Source: a virus. From it: a stretch of DNA of 21,528 nt. Made by a program: the position numbers and the translations under genes. A model generated the notes under the pieces. That model was given only the letters and a program-made list of their open reading frames with translations, had not been told where the DNA came from and searched no databases. The stretch is taken from IMG/VR virus record IMGVR_UViG_3300025645_000539, positions 1-21,528 of that record. One strand, given 5' to 3'. The stretch's first letter is position 1, and every line of letters begins with the position of its first letter. Of this stretch, positions 6,919 through 15,789 are shown piece after piece.

Positions 6919-6944
6919 CACAATAACTTAAAAAGAGTGTACAC
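6914..6944. promoter_or_regulatory. Two GTGTACAC palindromes, candidate operators
   Basis: GTGTACAC occurs at 6914-6921 and 6937-6944, 23 bases apart and each preceded by A. The first touches the promoter's upstream element; the second is part of the tape-measure terminator stem. Spacing of about two helical turns suits binding of a dimeric regulator. No such regulator is identified. Confidence 0.4.
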
Positions 6945-6964
6945 CTATTGATATACACTCTTTT
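6931..6964 (-). terminator. Terminator of the structural operon
   Basis: On the minus strand, arms AAAAGAGTGTA and TACACTCTTTT form an 11-base perfect stem with a 12-base loop, followed by another T. It lies 22 bases after the tape-measure stop and just before the next promoter. Confidence 0.8.
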
Positions 6965-6986
6965 AATTAGTTAGTTATTATATTGA

Positions 6987-9900
6987 TTATATGTTAGTTA
7001 CGCTTGTAACTCTTGCTTGTCTACCTTGCATGTTCGTAATATCAGTAACAGTGACATATAATGGTTGTGAACTTAATGACTGTATCTGTCTACGTTGACT
7101 ACCACTAAGAGCATCAGACATTGCGCCGAAGTTAGGTAATGAACCACCATCAGCGAACAAGGCTTTAGATCCTGTAGACTTCTGCATTTGATTCAACTCA
7201 TTGCCATACATTGCAACTGTTCGTCTACTCATTATAGCTTCTCCACCTTCAGCTTCAAAACCTGGTTGACCATCTATAGTGAATGGTATTCCTCCATTAG
7301 CATGTGAAGCTCCATTTAACATACCACCATCGGCAAATTGTTGTTTCTCTATAGTTGCGATCTCAAAACCTGTAACTACACCAATAGCTGCTGTTTGTAC
7401 AGCCGCTATAATTGCTCCAGCTACACCTAATGACGCATAACCTGCCCAAGTACCTGTGATAGCTACAGCTCCATTGATAAGAGCTTGAGCGATTGCTGCA
7501 GCTTTACGTTCATCACCTGCTTTCTTCTCAGCACGACGTAACTCTTCTTCTAATTCAATCTTCTTAGCTACTAATGTAGCTTCTCTTTCCTTCTCTATTT
7601 CAATACCTCTAAGTAATGCATCACGTCTACCACTTCTTTTACCTTCTAAATCAGATTCTAATGAATCAATTTTACTTGTTGTTTCACTTAACTCAGTATC
7701 AATATACTCTAATTGTTTAGATATCTTATCTATTGCAGCTTGAGCAACAGCGTCTTGGAATGCTATGTATGCATTGAATACATCTGCAAATGCATCTGTT
7801 GTTGCATTTACATAACCATCAACATCACTTGCTACATCCTTCCATCCTTTCTTTGTCTCATCACCTATACTGTCAATTCCTTTTCGGGCTATCATTTGAA
7901 GTTCAAGCCAATGTGCAAAACTAATCTTTTTCGATGTTAAGTTATATTCAGCTTCTAATTCAGTTATATCTAAACCACTTTGCTTAAGATCATCTAACTT
8001 TGCAGCATATGCACCAAACCTTAAGTGTTCTTCTTGTTTGAAACGATCGTCTTCTAAATTCTTTATCTTATCAACTTGTTCATTGATAATATCTATCTCC
8101 TGTTCGTTAATATCTCTATTTTCAGCAATAGCTCTATTAGCAAAATTCTCTTTAGTGTCTTCTAACACTTGTTCTGCAATTTTAATATCTAACTCTTTAT
8201 CCTTTAATTGTATCTCAAGTTGATCACTTTCTTCAGCAAACTGTTTTTTAAATGCTTCAAACCTTTCTTTAGCTGAAGTCTTATCTAAATTATCTAAATC
8301 AACTTTAAATTTCTCCTCAACCTTTAATATTTCATCATTCTTTAGTTCAGTTAATCGAACTAATGTCTGAGCATCTAATCCTTGAGTTTGTAATGCTTGA
8401 CGCTCTTCCTCTAACTTACTAACTTCCAGGTTTTTCTTCTTCTCTAAAAGGATAAATTCATCTCGTTGGGTAAACTTATCAAGATTCATCTTCTTAAACT
8501 GCTCAAGTGCTCTTATTTCAGCTTCTTCAGCAGCTTTGAGATTAACTGCTCTCTTATCATTAAGGTCTTTTCGAGCTTTTTCAATTTGTTCACCGCTTAT
8601 TTCAGTGTACTTAGCAGCTTCAAAACCTGCATCTTCAATTATTTTTTTTTGTTTAGTAATTTCACCTTCAATAGCATTCTCCTCATCTATAGTAACTTCT
8701 AAAAGTTTGAATGTAGGTGATGAAAAACCTTTTGCTTTCAATGCAATTACGTTATCGTAGATACCTTTTGCTTGATCAAATGTTTTCTTAAATACATCTT
8801 CTGCTTTAGCTGCATCAAAAACACCATCAACTGTAGCACCTTTTAATATATCTACTTCATATAATATACCTGAAGTAAGTTCAGTTAATTCGGCGCTAAG
8901 TTTCCGACTCACTTCCAACCGTTCCTTCTCCATGTCAAGTACAGTCTTCTTACCTTGAGCTTGAGAATCTGTGATATCTTTCAATTCCTTCTGAGCAGTC
9001 ACCATCAACTCTATTGTATGAAGAGCATCGTCTAACTCATTAGCACCAAGTTGTATATAAAAGTCTTTTACTAACTCACCAGTAAGCTCACTAAGTGAGT
9101 CAAGCTGACCTTTTATAATAGTCTCTATTGTTAATGTAGTACTACCTGTTTTAACACCATCTAAGACAGCTTCATCACCTTTACTATCAGCATTAAACTT
9201 TGTTCTAAGTTTTAATACAGTACCTGAGAAACTTTTAATATCTGATTGAAGTATATCTGCTTCATCTTGTAATTCAGATAGTCGTTTTTTTGATAATATA
9301 CCTTGACCCTCATCAATTTCAGTAAGTTTATTAGCGTATTTTAGTTTTTCAATAGCTAACAACTTCTCCTTCTGTAGTAAAACCAACTTATCTCTTGACA
9401 ATTGCTTACCTTCTTTGATAGCTGTATTCAACTCTTCTTCTGTAGTAAGACTATCAGCTTTAGTTAATAACAATTCACTATTATCTTGTTGGATTGTATC
9501 ATACAGTGCTATCTTTTCTTCTAATGTTAAATTCTCATCTTCTAATAATGCAAGTTGACTCTTCAAATTATCACTAATGATAAGTTGACTATCTTGTGTT
9601 TCCTGTGTGGTTTCTAACAGCTTCTTTTGTAAGTCTACTTGTGCTGCTAATATCTTTAATTGTTGTTCCCCTGCTTTATTAATAATTTGAGCAGTGTCTT
9701 TTATAGCCTGTTGAGTCTCACTAAGTTGTGTATTTGCAAAACCTAACATGTCTAATATCTTACTATAAACAGCTACAAATGGTGCCAATAAACCTATAAC
9801 TTTAAGGAATACAAAAGATAATACAGATCCTACTTGTTTTATAAAACCAGCAATCTTACCAGCACCTTCATTTACCTCTTTATTTTGGTCGATGACGTTA

Positions 9901-10259
9901 CTCATAGCGCGAATGATTGTACCTATGATCTCAACAGCAGCTCCACCAACAGTAATACCTGCTGTGATTTTACCTACTGATTTAAAACCTCTCTTCATTC
10001 GACCTGCTCTATGTGCATCGTCAGCTTCTTTCTTCTTGTTAGCTATTGATTCAGCTTTCTGTATATCTTTAACAGCATCAATCATAGACTTACGATAAGT
10101 ATGAGCAGTTTGTTTCAACTCCTTCTCATTACCTTTGAATCCTTGTTTCTTCAAGGTCTTCTCAATCTGTAGGATCTCTTTTTCTACTTGTTTGGTAGTT
10201 GATAAGAACTTCTCAATTCCATCAACTTCTATTTTAATTGTACTCTTTAACTCTGCCAT
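6987..10259 (-). CDS. Tail tape measure protein
   Basis: A 1090-residue protein with the tape measure layout. The charged helical N-terminus (about 1-85) leads to hydrophobic helices at about 95-120 and 143-168 (VGSVLSFVFLKVIGLLAPFV). Several hundred residues of Lys/Glu-rich coiled coil follow. A small-residue hydrophobic segment (about 920-970, with AGAIIAAVQTAAIGVVTG) comes next, then a C-terminal region with ADGGMLNGASHANGGIPF and EAEGGEAIMS, characteristic of tape measures in Bacteroidota phages and prophages. It sets tail length and helps DNA entry across the membrane. It is last in the structural operon, 37 bases after the baseplate-type gene, and is followed by a strong terminator. Its presence argues for a long-tailed virion. 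Confidence 0.93.
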   Translation of the reverse strand: MAELKSTIKIEVDGIEKFLSTTKQVEKEILQIEKTLKKQGFKGNEKELKQTAHTYRKSMIDAVKDIQKAESIANKKKEADDAHRAGRMKRGFKSVGKITAGITVGGAAVEIIGTIIRAMSNVIDQNKEVNEGAGKIAGFIKQVGSVLSFVFLKVIGLLAPFVAVYSKILDMLGFANTQLSETQQAIKDTAQIINKAGEQQLKILAAQVDLQKKLLETTQETQDSQLIISDNLKSQLALLEDENLTLEEKIALYDTIQQDNSELLLTKADSLTTEEELNTAIKEGKQLSRDKLVLLQKEKLLAIEKLKYANKLTEIDEGQGILSKKRLSELQDEADILQSDIKSFSGTVLKLRTKFNADSKGDEAVLDGVKTGSTTLTIETIIKGQLDSLSELTGELVKDFYIQLGANELDDALHTIELMVTAQKELKDITDSQAQGKKTVLDMEKERLEVSRKLSAELTELTSGILYEVDILKGATVDGVFDAAKAEDVFKKTFDQAKGIYDNVIALKAKGFSSPTFKLLEVTIDEENAIEGEITKQKKIIEDAGFEAAKYTEISGEQIEKARKDLNDKRAVNLKAAEEAEIRALEQFKKMNLDKFTQRDEFILLEKKKNLEVSKLEEERQALQTQGLDAQTLVRLTELKNDEILKVEEKFKVDLDNLDKTSAKERFEAFKKQFAEESDQLEIQLKDKELDIKIAEQVLEDTKENFANRAIAENRDINEQEIDIINEQVDKIKNLEDDRFKQEEHLRFGAYAAKLDDLKQSGLDITELEAEYNLTSKKISFAHWLELQMIARKGIDSIGDETKKGWKDVASDVDGYVNATTDAFADVFNAYIAFQDAVAQAAIDKISKQLEYIDTELSETTSKIDSLESDLEGKRSGRRDALLRGIEIEKEREATLVAKKIELEEELRRAEKKAGDERKAAAIAQALINGAVAITGTWAGYASLGVAGAIIAAVQTAAIGVVTGFEIATIEKQQFADGGMLNGASHANGGIPFTIDGQPGFEAEGGEAIMSRRTVAMYGNELNQMQKSTGSKALFADGGSLPNFGAMSDALSGSQRRQIQSLSSQPLYVTVTDITNMQGRQARVTSVTNI

Positions 10260-10296
10260 GATTATTATATATTATAGGTTAATTTATATTGTGTTA

Positions 10297-13092
10297 TTAA
10301 ATCTCTTTAAGTAGATTGATACTACATAGTCTATTGTCTTTAGGTGAATAGTCACTTATGTTCATCAACCTATATATATTATCATCGAATCTAATCCTCT
10401 TTGATCCAGTCATATTGATCCAATCTATAGCTCTCATTGACATCTTCAATGTAAGTTGTTCAGACTTATTATATAAGTCTAATAGGTTCTCAAAGTAAAT
10501 GTTATACATTCCGAACTCAGTATCATATCTCAATGTAGGATAATCAATACCAAACTGTAAGTTCTCATGATCAAACTGACTAATTGTTGGTCTAAACCAA
10601 TGTTGAGGTTCTCTTATATAATCAGTTGCTCTTGGGTTACCAAACAATACTTGTTTACCTGGATCATAAATTATAGGATCTATTTGAGATGCAGTACCTA
10701 AATGATATAACAATCGAGGTGTGTAATTGTAATCATAAGTTAAATCACCAAGTCTCGTTTGATTATAAGAACTTAAACTTTGAATAGATGGAACATCCCA
10801 ACTCCAATTTAATCCAGGCGCAATCCCCCAACTTGGGCCTTTAGTTAATACGTATCCTGATACAGGGTCAGTTGAAGTTGGCCAACTTAATATTGTACCT
10901 GCAAATAATGTAACATCAAAAATAGCTGATGTAAATACAGTTGAAGAGAATATATTATAATCTAATGACTCTCCTGTTGCGTATACATTATCATTAAGTA
11001 CTGTAACATTACCATAAGATGATAAGTCATTGGTTGAATTAATACAACCTACATTGACATTAGTTAAGAATCTATCACTATTATCAATCTTATACCCAAC
11101 ACTCCATTTACTACTTACATCAATTGGATTAGCTTCCCAATCATTTGCTTGAACTCTTGAAGTTATATCATAAGTAGTAGGACTTCTAAATTGTCTTCCG
11201 GGAGTAAAGTAAATAGATGAATCATTTACAGTTAAATGTAAATTGAATTGTCTAATGAATGAAGCTATAAAGTCTTTACCATTTATTGCAGGTAAGTTCT
11301 GTGCTAAGTCTAAGTCTTCCTCACCACAATTATAAGATATACCATAAGATGATGGAGTAGCAGTTCCACTAAGTACATTATTTCCCTCTTGTTCTTGCCA
11401 TTCACATGACTCAAATCTGATAACAGCATCAGGACCACTTATAATATCAGCTAATGAGACCCAAAGTATTTCAACTCTTTCGTTCTTTAACATATCTAAT
11501 GTTACATTGAATATACCTTGACTTACAGCACTCTTTTGTCCTCCTGTTCCGTCAGTGTTAACTGTTACTACATGTTGGTAATTACCTGTTATATTGACTT
11601 CAGATTGCCAATCTGTAATTGGTGAACCATACGCTTCTTTAATATTAGTTATAAAGCCGTTGTCATAACATTTATGTCTCTTAGGTGAATAATATGCAAT
11701 AACATCAGATGGTTGTTCAATGAAGTCTTTATTCTCACCACTCATCCATTCATATAACTTCTTCATTGTATCTTGGTAAGATAATGCATCAGCAGCATTC
11801 TTTCTTAATACAATCATAACATTATCATCCCAACCATAAGCTCTATCCTCTTGCGTTACACCAGTACCACTATTAACTTCTTGAGTTGCATATGCATTAA
11901 AATTAACCCAACCCTCAAATGAGAAGAGTGGAAGAAGGTCTTCATAAATAAAATCTTTTCTTAAGCTTGTAAATCTATCTGAAATATCAATTGTATATTG
12001 ACCACTTGCTGGGCAAATATATTGACCTTCATTATTGAATGAATTAACTGCATTTATCTTATCAGTTATTACTGTTACATCGTCATGTTTAACCATGCTG
12101 AATAATTGATATGTAGCTTCAGGTTCAAATAAAGGTAAAAATCCAGGAGATGTAATGTTTGTTATCTCAAGGTCTTCAAGGTATTGAATCTCATCTCTAT
12201 CATCAGTAGATGGTGAATCATAATATTGATAATCTAATGTTAAATCCCCTTCAACACTTGCAAGATTCTTCCAATTATAAAGATAACCTCCACCTGTATA
12301 AGCCATATATAATTTATTAAACCAATCTTCAGTGAACAAAGAACAATCTACAGTCATACCTATTTCTTCAAACACTTTAATTATTAAAGTCTTATACCAT
12401 ATAGCAGGAGGGAAGTCTTCAAATGTTAAACCATACCTATTACCGAAATATCCTGTTTGAGTCTTGAAGTCATTAGGGTAATCGCCGGCACTTCTTGTTC
12501 TAATAGGAGGGTCAGCTAAAGGTAGTTCAAATGTACCCCATATATCATTATCAGTTAAGTCAGTATAATCAGCTAATGGAGTATTGTTATACACTAATGT
12601 AGGGCATATGAAGTCAGTTGTAAGTATTGTTCCTTCATTCAATGTGTTGAAGTCAATTGGTCCGTCGAATGGTACTAACCAAGTAGGTAATCCATCAACA
12701 TAACCTAACTGATTAAGTTTTACATCACTTAATCTATCAACCCAATCTATATCTTCATCATAGAATGTACCTGTATAACCATCTGATGCAATCAGTTCTA
12801 ACTTAAATGATCCCTTCATGACAAGTACACCGTTCTCTAACAATGAAGCTGTATAATTCTTTACTATGTTAAACTTATTCACACTCTTTATATCAGTCTT
12901 ACCTATGAATAGTTTATTATTCAACTTACTATCTGCTAACTTAATTTGAGTACTAAATGAACCACCTAAACTCTTTAATCTATCACGTGAAACACTGAAA
13001 GCAGTTCTATTTAACCTATATGGGAAGTCAAGTATATCAACTGATATTGATACACCTTGTTGTGTCTTTATTATTAGTTCTACTTTGTTCAT
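10297..13092 (-). CDS. Large tail tip/baseplate-type structural protein
   Basis: 931 residues from the ATG at 13090-13092 (MNKVELIIKTQQGVSI). The frame is open back to 13188, but that extension lies inside the upstream gene and has an unlikely composition; the chosen start leaves a one-base gap after the upstream stop. The N-terminus (NRTAFSVSRDRLKSLGGS, then TQIKLADSKLNNKLF) resembles Bacteroidota phage tail proteins in which a 'sFtIpaTk.Nn' segment begins a hub or distal-tail fold. The rest is aromatic and beta-rich, without coiled coil or transmembrane helix. Its position directly before the tape measure suggests a tail tip or baseplate component that may contact the cell surface. The exact role is inferred. 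Confidence 0.8.
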   Translation of the reverse strand: MNKVELIIKTQQGVSISVDILDFPYRLNRTAFSVSRDRLKSLGGSFSTQIKLADSKLNNKLFIGKTDIKSVNKFNIVKNYTASLLENGVLVMKGSFKLELIASDGYTGTFYDEDIDWVDRLSDVKLNQLGYVDGLPTWLVPFDGPIDFNTLNEGTILTTDFICPTLVYNNTPLADYTDLTDNDIWGTFELPLADPPIRTRSAGDYPNDFKTQTGYFGNRYGLTFEDFPPAIWYKTLIIKVFEEIGMTVDCSLFTEDWFNKLYMAYTGGGYLYNWKNLASVEGDLTLDYQYYDSPSTDDRDEIQYLEDLEITNITSPGFLPLFEPEATYQLFSMVKHDDVTVITDKINAVNSFNNEGQYICPASGQYTIDISDRFTSLRKDFIYEDLLPLFSFEGWVNFNAYATQEVNSGTGVTQEDRAYGWDDNVMIVLRKNAADALSYQDTMKKLYEWMSGENKDFIEQPSDVIAYYSPKRHKCYDNGFITNIKEAYGSPITDWQSEVNITGNYQHVVTVNTDGTGGQKSAVSQGIFNVTLDMLKNERVEILWVSLADIISGPDAVIRFESCEWQEQEGNNVLSGTATPSSYGISYNCGEEDLDLAQNLPAINGKDFIASFIRQFNLHLTVNDSSIYFTPGRQFRSPTTYDITSRVQANDWEANPIDVSSKWSVGYKIDNSDRFLTNVNVGCINSTNDLSSYGNVTVLNDNVYATGESLDYNIFSSTVFTSAIFDVTLFAGTILSWPTSTDPVSGYVLTKGPSWGIAPGLNWSWDVPSIQSLSSYNQTRLGDLTYDYNYTPRLLYHLGTASQIDPIIYDPGKQVLFGNPRATDYIREPQHWFRPTISQFDHENLQFGIDYPTLRYDTEFGMYNIYFENLLDLYNKSEQLTLKMSMRAIDWINMTGSKRIRFDDNIYRLMNISDYSPKDNRLCSINLLKEI

Positions 13093-13093
13093 A

Positions 13094-14830
13094 TTATCGT
13101 GAGATTGAATTGTTAGATGTTGTGTAATTGAATGTAATTGAAACTGAATCAGATGTACTAATAGTATTATTGACAAAGTCGAATTCACTCAATAGAATGC
13201 TTCTATATTTATTATAACTTGGATCCCAAATGTAAACGGCAGATGATTCACCTAACTTCTTAATCCATTCTATATGACTATCATTGATCAATCCTGATCT
13301 AAGTGTATAATTAGAACGAACATATGTGTTTATATTCAATGATACTTCATCAGATACTGCATCTAAAGTGTTTGCATTATATGGTAAGACTCTTTCAATT
13401 GATAATACATCTCTATCAAGACCTTCAGTTATCTCTCCTCTAAATTCAAGTGAATCCCATCCACCAAACTCATTCAAGAAGATAACTTGTTTCTTATTAT
13501 CATAACAGGTTCTATCCATTACATAAGTCTTCTTGATATTATACCTTTCGTTAGTACCATTAGAACTCCACTTAATTTGTATTGAATAGTTGTCAATCAA
13601 TTTACCTTGAGCAGCTTCGATAGTAGCAAGACCTAATATAGCAGGTGATACATCCATGCTTACATTGCCGGCCAATCCAGCATATGCAAATGATGTTTTA
13701 TTCTCTGTATATGATGTACCATCGTAGAAGTTATATCGTACATACAAGTTGAATGAATGGTTAACTACTGTCTGTTTAACAATCATTTGAACAAACTCAT
13801 GAGAATCATAACTGACTGTCTTTAAGTTCGGACAAGATGATAAGAATCTAAACGACTTAGTTGAATTAGGTATGAAAGTATAATCATTCATATTATAAGG
13901 AAGTAACTTATCGAATGCTCCTAATTGGACCCACTTCATTTCAGATACACCTCTTATATATTTCTTACGTTGGCCATTGGTAACATACTTAAATGAATCA
14001 CCATAAGCTACAAAGTAAGGTCTTAACATTAACTTAGTATTACCAAATGCATCTACATTACTGATCACTGCACCTGTATCAGTCAATCCTTGATCCATTG
14101 CAAAGTAGTTAGTTGTATAAGATGTCAGTATCTTATTAGGTGTTATAGGTTCAACAAAATTACCAACGACAGGTATATTAACATTAACACTGTTCAACTC
14201 TGTATCAAGTATATAATCATCAACCAAAGTACATTCATACTTATCAACTATACCTGCATAAGGGTAACTACCTATATAGACTTCACAGAAGCCTTGATAG
14301 TCTATTACATTTTGTGATTCAAATTCAGATGTTCCGGCCACTGTATAAGTAACTAAACCTGTTGATGTATCACTTGCGGTGAAGTCATATAGATCACCAT
14401 ATTGTTTAGCAGTAACGACAACATTATAACCTAACAATTCAATGTCATAGTTATTATTGAATGAAACTGATTGAGTTAATGCATCAGCTATAGAAGCAGC
14501 TACTTGACTTAAGTAGGCCGGAGTATTGATTGATACTGATTCAGTATAAAACTCATTAGATGATGGTGTACTACTTGCTGTTAAAGTAACTGAAGCCAAT
14601 GTACTTGTAATAGTTACAGTATCTCCAACACTTACATAGTCAATAGTATTGATCAATACTGAAGCTTTAGTAGGTGCTATAGGTGAAGTTAATGGTTCGA
14701 ATGAGAAGTTATTAATGTTCTCTGAAAGTGTTATTTCACTTGGAGAAGCAGTTAAAGATGTATAAGCTCCAGTAATTTCATTAGCTGAGTTGTCAGTAGC
14801 CCATGATGTATTAGGAAGTAAAATTGACAT
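13094..14830 (-). CDS. Tail-associated structural protein
   Basis: A 578-residue Ser/Thr/Asn-rich, beta-rich protein beginning MSILLPNTSWATDNSANE, typical of virion proteins. The C-terminal third has IFLNEFGGWDSLEFRGEITE and NYTLRSGLINDSHIEWIKKL, then SSAVYIWDPSYNKYRSILL. This pattern is familiar from tail or baseplate proteins located beside the tape measure in Bacteroidota phages, though I cannot name the family. It starts three bases after the stop of the gp10-like gene and ends one base before the next start. It probably forms part of the distal tail with its 931-residue neighbour. No enzymatic motif is seen. Confidence 0.8.
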   Translation of the reverse strand: MSILLPNTSWATDNSANEITGAYTSLTASPSEITLSENINNFSFEPLTSPIAPTKASVLINTIDYVSVGDTVTITSTLASVTLTASSTPSSNEFYTESVSINTPAYLSQVAASIADALTQSVSFNNNYDIELLGYNVVVTAKQYGDLYDFTASDTSTGLVTYTVAGTSEFESQNVIDYQGFCEVYIGSYPYAGIVDKYECTLVDDYILDTELNSVNVNIPVVGNFVEPITPNKILTSYTTNYFAMDQGLTDTGAVISNVDAFGNTKLMLRPYFVAYGDSFKYVTNGQRKKYIRGVSEMKWVQLGAFDKLLPYNMNDYTFIPNSTKSFRFLSSCPNLKTVSYDSHEFVQMIVKQTVVNHSFNLYVRYNFYDGTSYTENKTSFAYAGLAGNVSMDVSPAILGLATIEAAQGKLIDNYSIQIKWSSNGTNERYNIKKTYVMDRTCYDNKKQVIFLNEFGGWDSLEFRGEITEGLDRDVLSIERVLPYNANTLDAVSDEVSLNINTYVRSNYTLRSGLINDSHIEWIKKLGESSAVYIWDPSYNKYRSILLSEFDFVNNTISTSDSVSITFNYTTSNNSISR

Positions 14831-14833
14831 ATG

Positions 14834-15253
14834 TTATTTATTTTTAAATGTTTGTGTTAATTCTTTGTTTAATTGAGCATACATATACCTAAGAGTTATA
14901 TCTGTAACCTCTTCATGTAACTTATCAAGGAACGGTTTAGGTTTTATACCTTTCTTACTTATACTCTTAGCTATTGCCCAGGCTACCTGTTCTAATGTAG
15001 AACCACTTGGCGCACTAATACCTTTATCCTGCATCCATTTAACTATGTCATTAACAGGTGGCATCCTACCTTTCTTTCGTCCTTTATCTACATAGTCTGC
15101 ATAATCACCCATTGATATGTTAATAGTCTCATCTTTAAATGTAAACTTACTCTTCTTAACTAAGTCAGATGAATCAAGATCTATCTTCTTCATAACAAAG
15201 ACGAAAGTATCCTTCAATGTATCTAACAATCTATTTATCTCTAATTCATCCAT
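14834..15253 (-). CDS. HK97 gp10-like tail/neck protein
   Basis: A 139-residue protein with the HK97-gp10 pattern: GDYADYVDKGRKKGRMPP (49-66), a helix IVKWMQDKGI, then QVAWAIAKSISKKGIKPKPF (89-108) and a C-terminal helix. Family members act at the neck or tail completion of siphoviruses and myoviruses. It is the first gene after an internal hairpin in the structural operon and is followed three bases later by the 578-residue tail gene. The leader (ACTTAAGTAAAG) is A-rich with no Shine-Dalgarno sequence. Confidence 0.8.
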   Translation of the reverse strand: MDELEINRLLDTLKDTFVFVMKKIDLDSSDLVKKSKFTFKDETINISMGDYADYVDKGRKKGRMPPVNDIVKWMQDKGISAPSGSTLEQVAWAIAKSISKKGIKPKPFLDKLHEEVTDITLRYMYAQLNKELTQTFKNK

Positions 15254-15272
15254 CTTTACTTAAGTTTAATAA

Positions 15273-15298
15273 AAGGGACCACTTTTACATGATCCCTT
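15273..15298 (-). terminator. Internal terminator/attenuator after the 132-residue gene
   Basis: The minus strand has AAGGGATCA and TGGTCCCTT, a 9-base stem with one G-U pair and an 8-base loop, followed by TTATTAA. The T tract is modest. No promoter of the shared type lies after it, so it probably lowers expression of the tail genes relative to the two appendage genes rather than ending the operon. Confidence 0.6.
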
Positions 15299-15321
15299 AT
15301 ATATGTTTAATGATTAAATGC

Positions 15322-15720
15322 TTATGCTATATAAGCAACTGCATGCCATACAAACCCATCGCAATACAAAGTAACTGCTTCATATTGAGTTGCAAGACTG
15401 TAGGTAGTAGCGCCATCAATAGTTTCAGCTACATCATCAGGAGTAACAACAACTGATTTAGCAGGACTATCTACTTTCTTAACGGTAATGTAAGCTCCAA
15501 GGCTATCAGCAGCAACAGGAAGTGTAATTACTAAGTTAGAAACTGCACCTGTAGTACCAAGTACGATGTCTCCATCAGCAGCAGTCAAAGCTATATCAGT
15601 AGCGAAAGCAACTGGATTCAATGCTACTATTTGATCAGTTAACACTTGAAGTAAAGTGTAAAGACTTCTTGTATTATTGTTTGTGTTTGTAGAAGGCATT
15701 CCACTGTTTATCTTTGCCAT
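15322..15720 (-). CDS. Small beta-rich virion appendage protein
   Basis: A 132-residue protein. The N-terminal segment (MPSTNTNNNTRSLYTLLQVL) matches the N-terminus of the 422-residue upstream protein (LPATNTATNTKSNYTLIQLL), suggesting a shared virion-anchoring motif. The remaining part (VITLPVAADSLGAYITVKK, then TIDGATTYSLATQYEAVTLY, ending CDGFVWHAVA) is a beta-sandwich pattern often seen at the end of tail or head fibre proteins. It has a 69-base leader with repeated TGTTTAA units and is followed by a hairpin. A decoration protein or a minor fibre are both possible. Confidence 0.72.
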   Translation of the reverse strand: MAKINSGMPSTNTNNNTRSLYTLLQVLTDQIVALNPVAFATDIALTAADGDIVLGTTGAVSNLVITLPVAADSLGAYITVKKVDSPAKSVVVTPDDVAETIDGATTYSLATQYEAVTLYCDGFVWHAVAYIA

Positions 15721-15789
15721 AATGTTTATTGTTTAATGTTTAATGTTTAAATAAAATAATTGTTGTTATTGTAAAAATTATAGTATGAA

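Noticed and set aside
7713-10098. Plus-strand open frames of 60-80 residues across the tape measure gene and elsewhere
   Set aside because: They are antisense shadows of well-supported minus-strand genes, with Cys/Ser/Ile-rich composition and no initiation context.
13093-13188. Longer start for the 931-residue tail gene (963 residues)
   Set aside because: The extension overlaps the upstream gene's 3' end in another frame; the ATG at 13090-13092 gives the one-base spacing seen at other junctions here and a sensible N-terminus.
15722-15751. Tandem TGTTTAA units before the 132-residue gene
   Set aside because: They are short, AT-rich and similar to other leaders here; not a CRISPR or significant repeat array.
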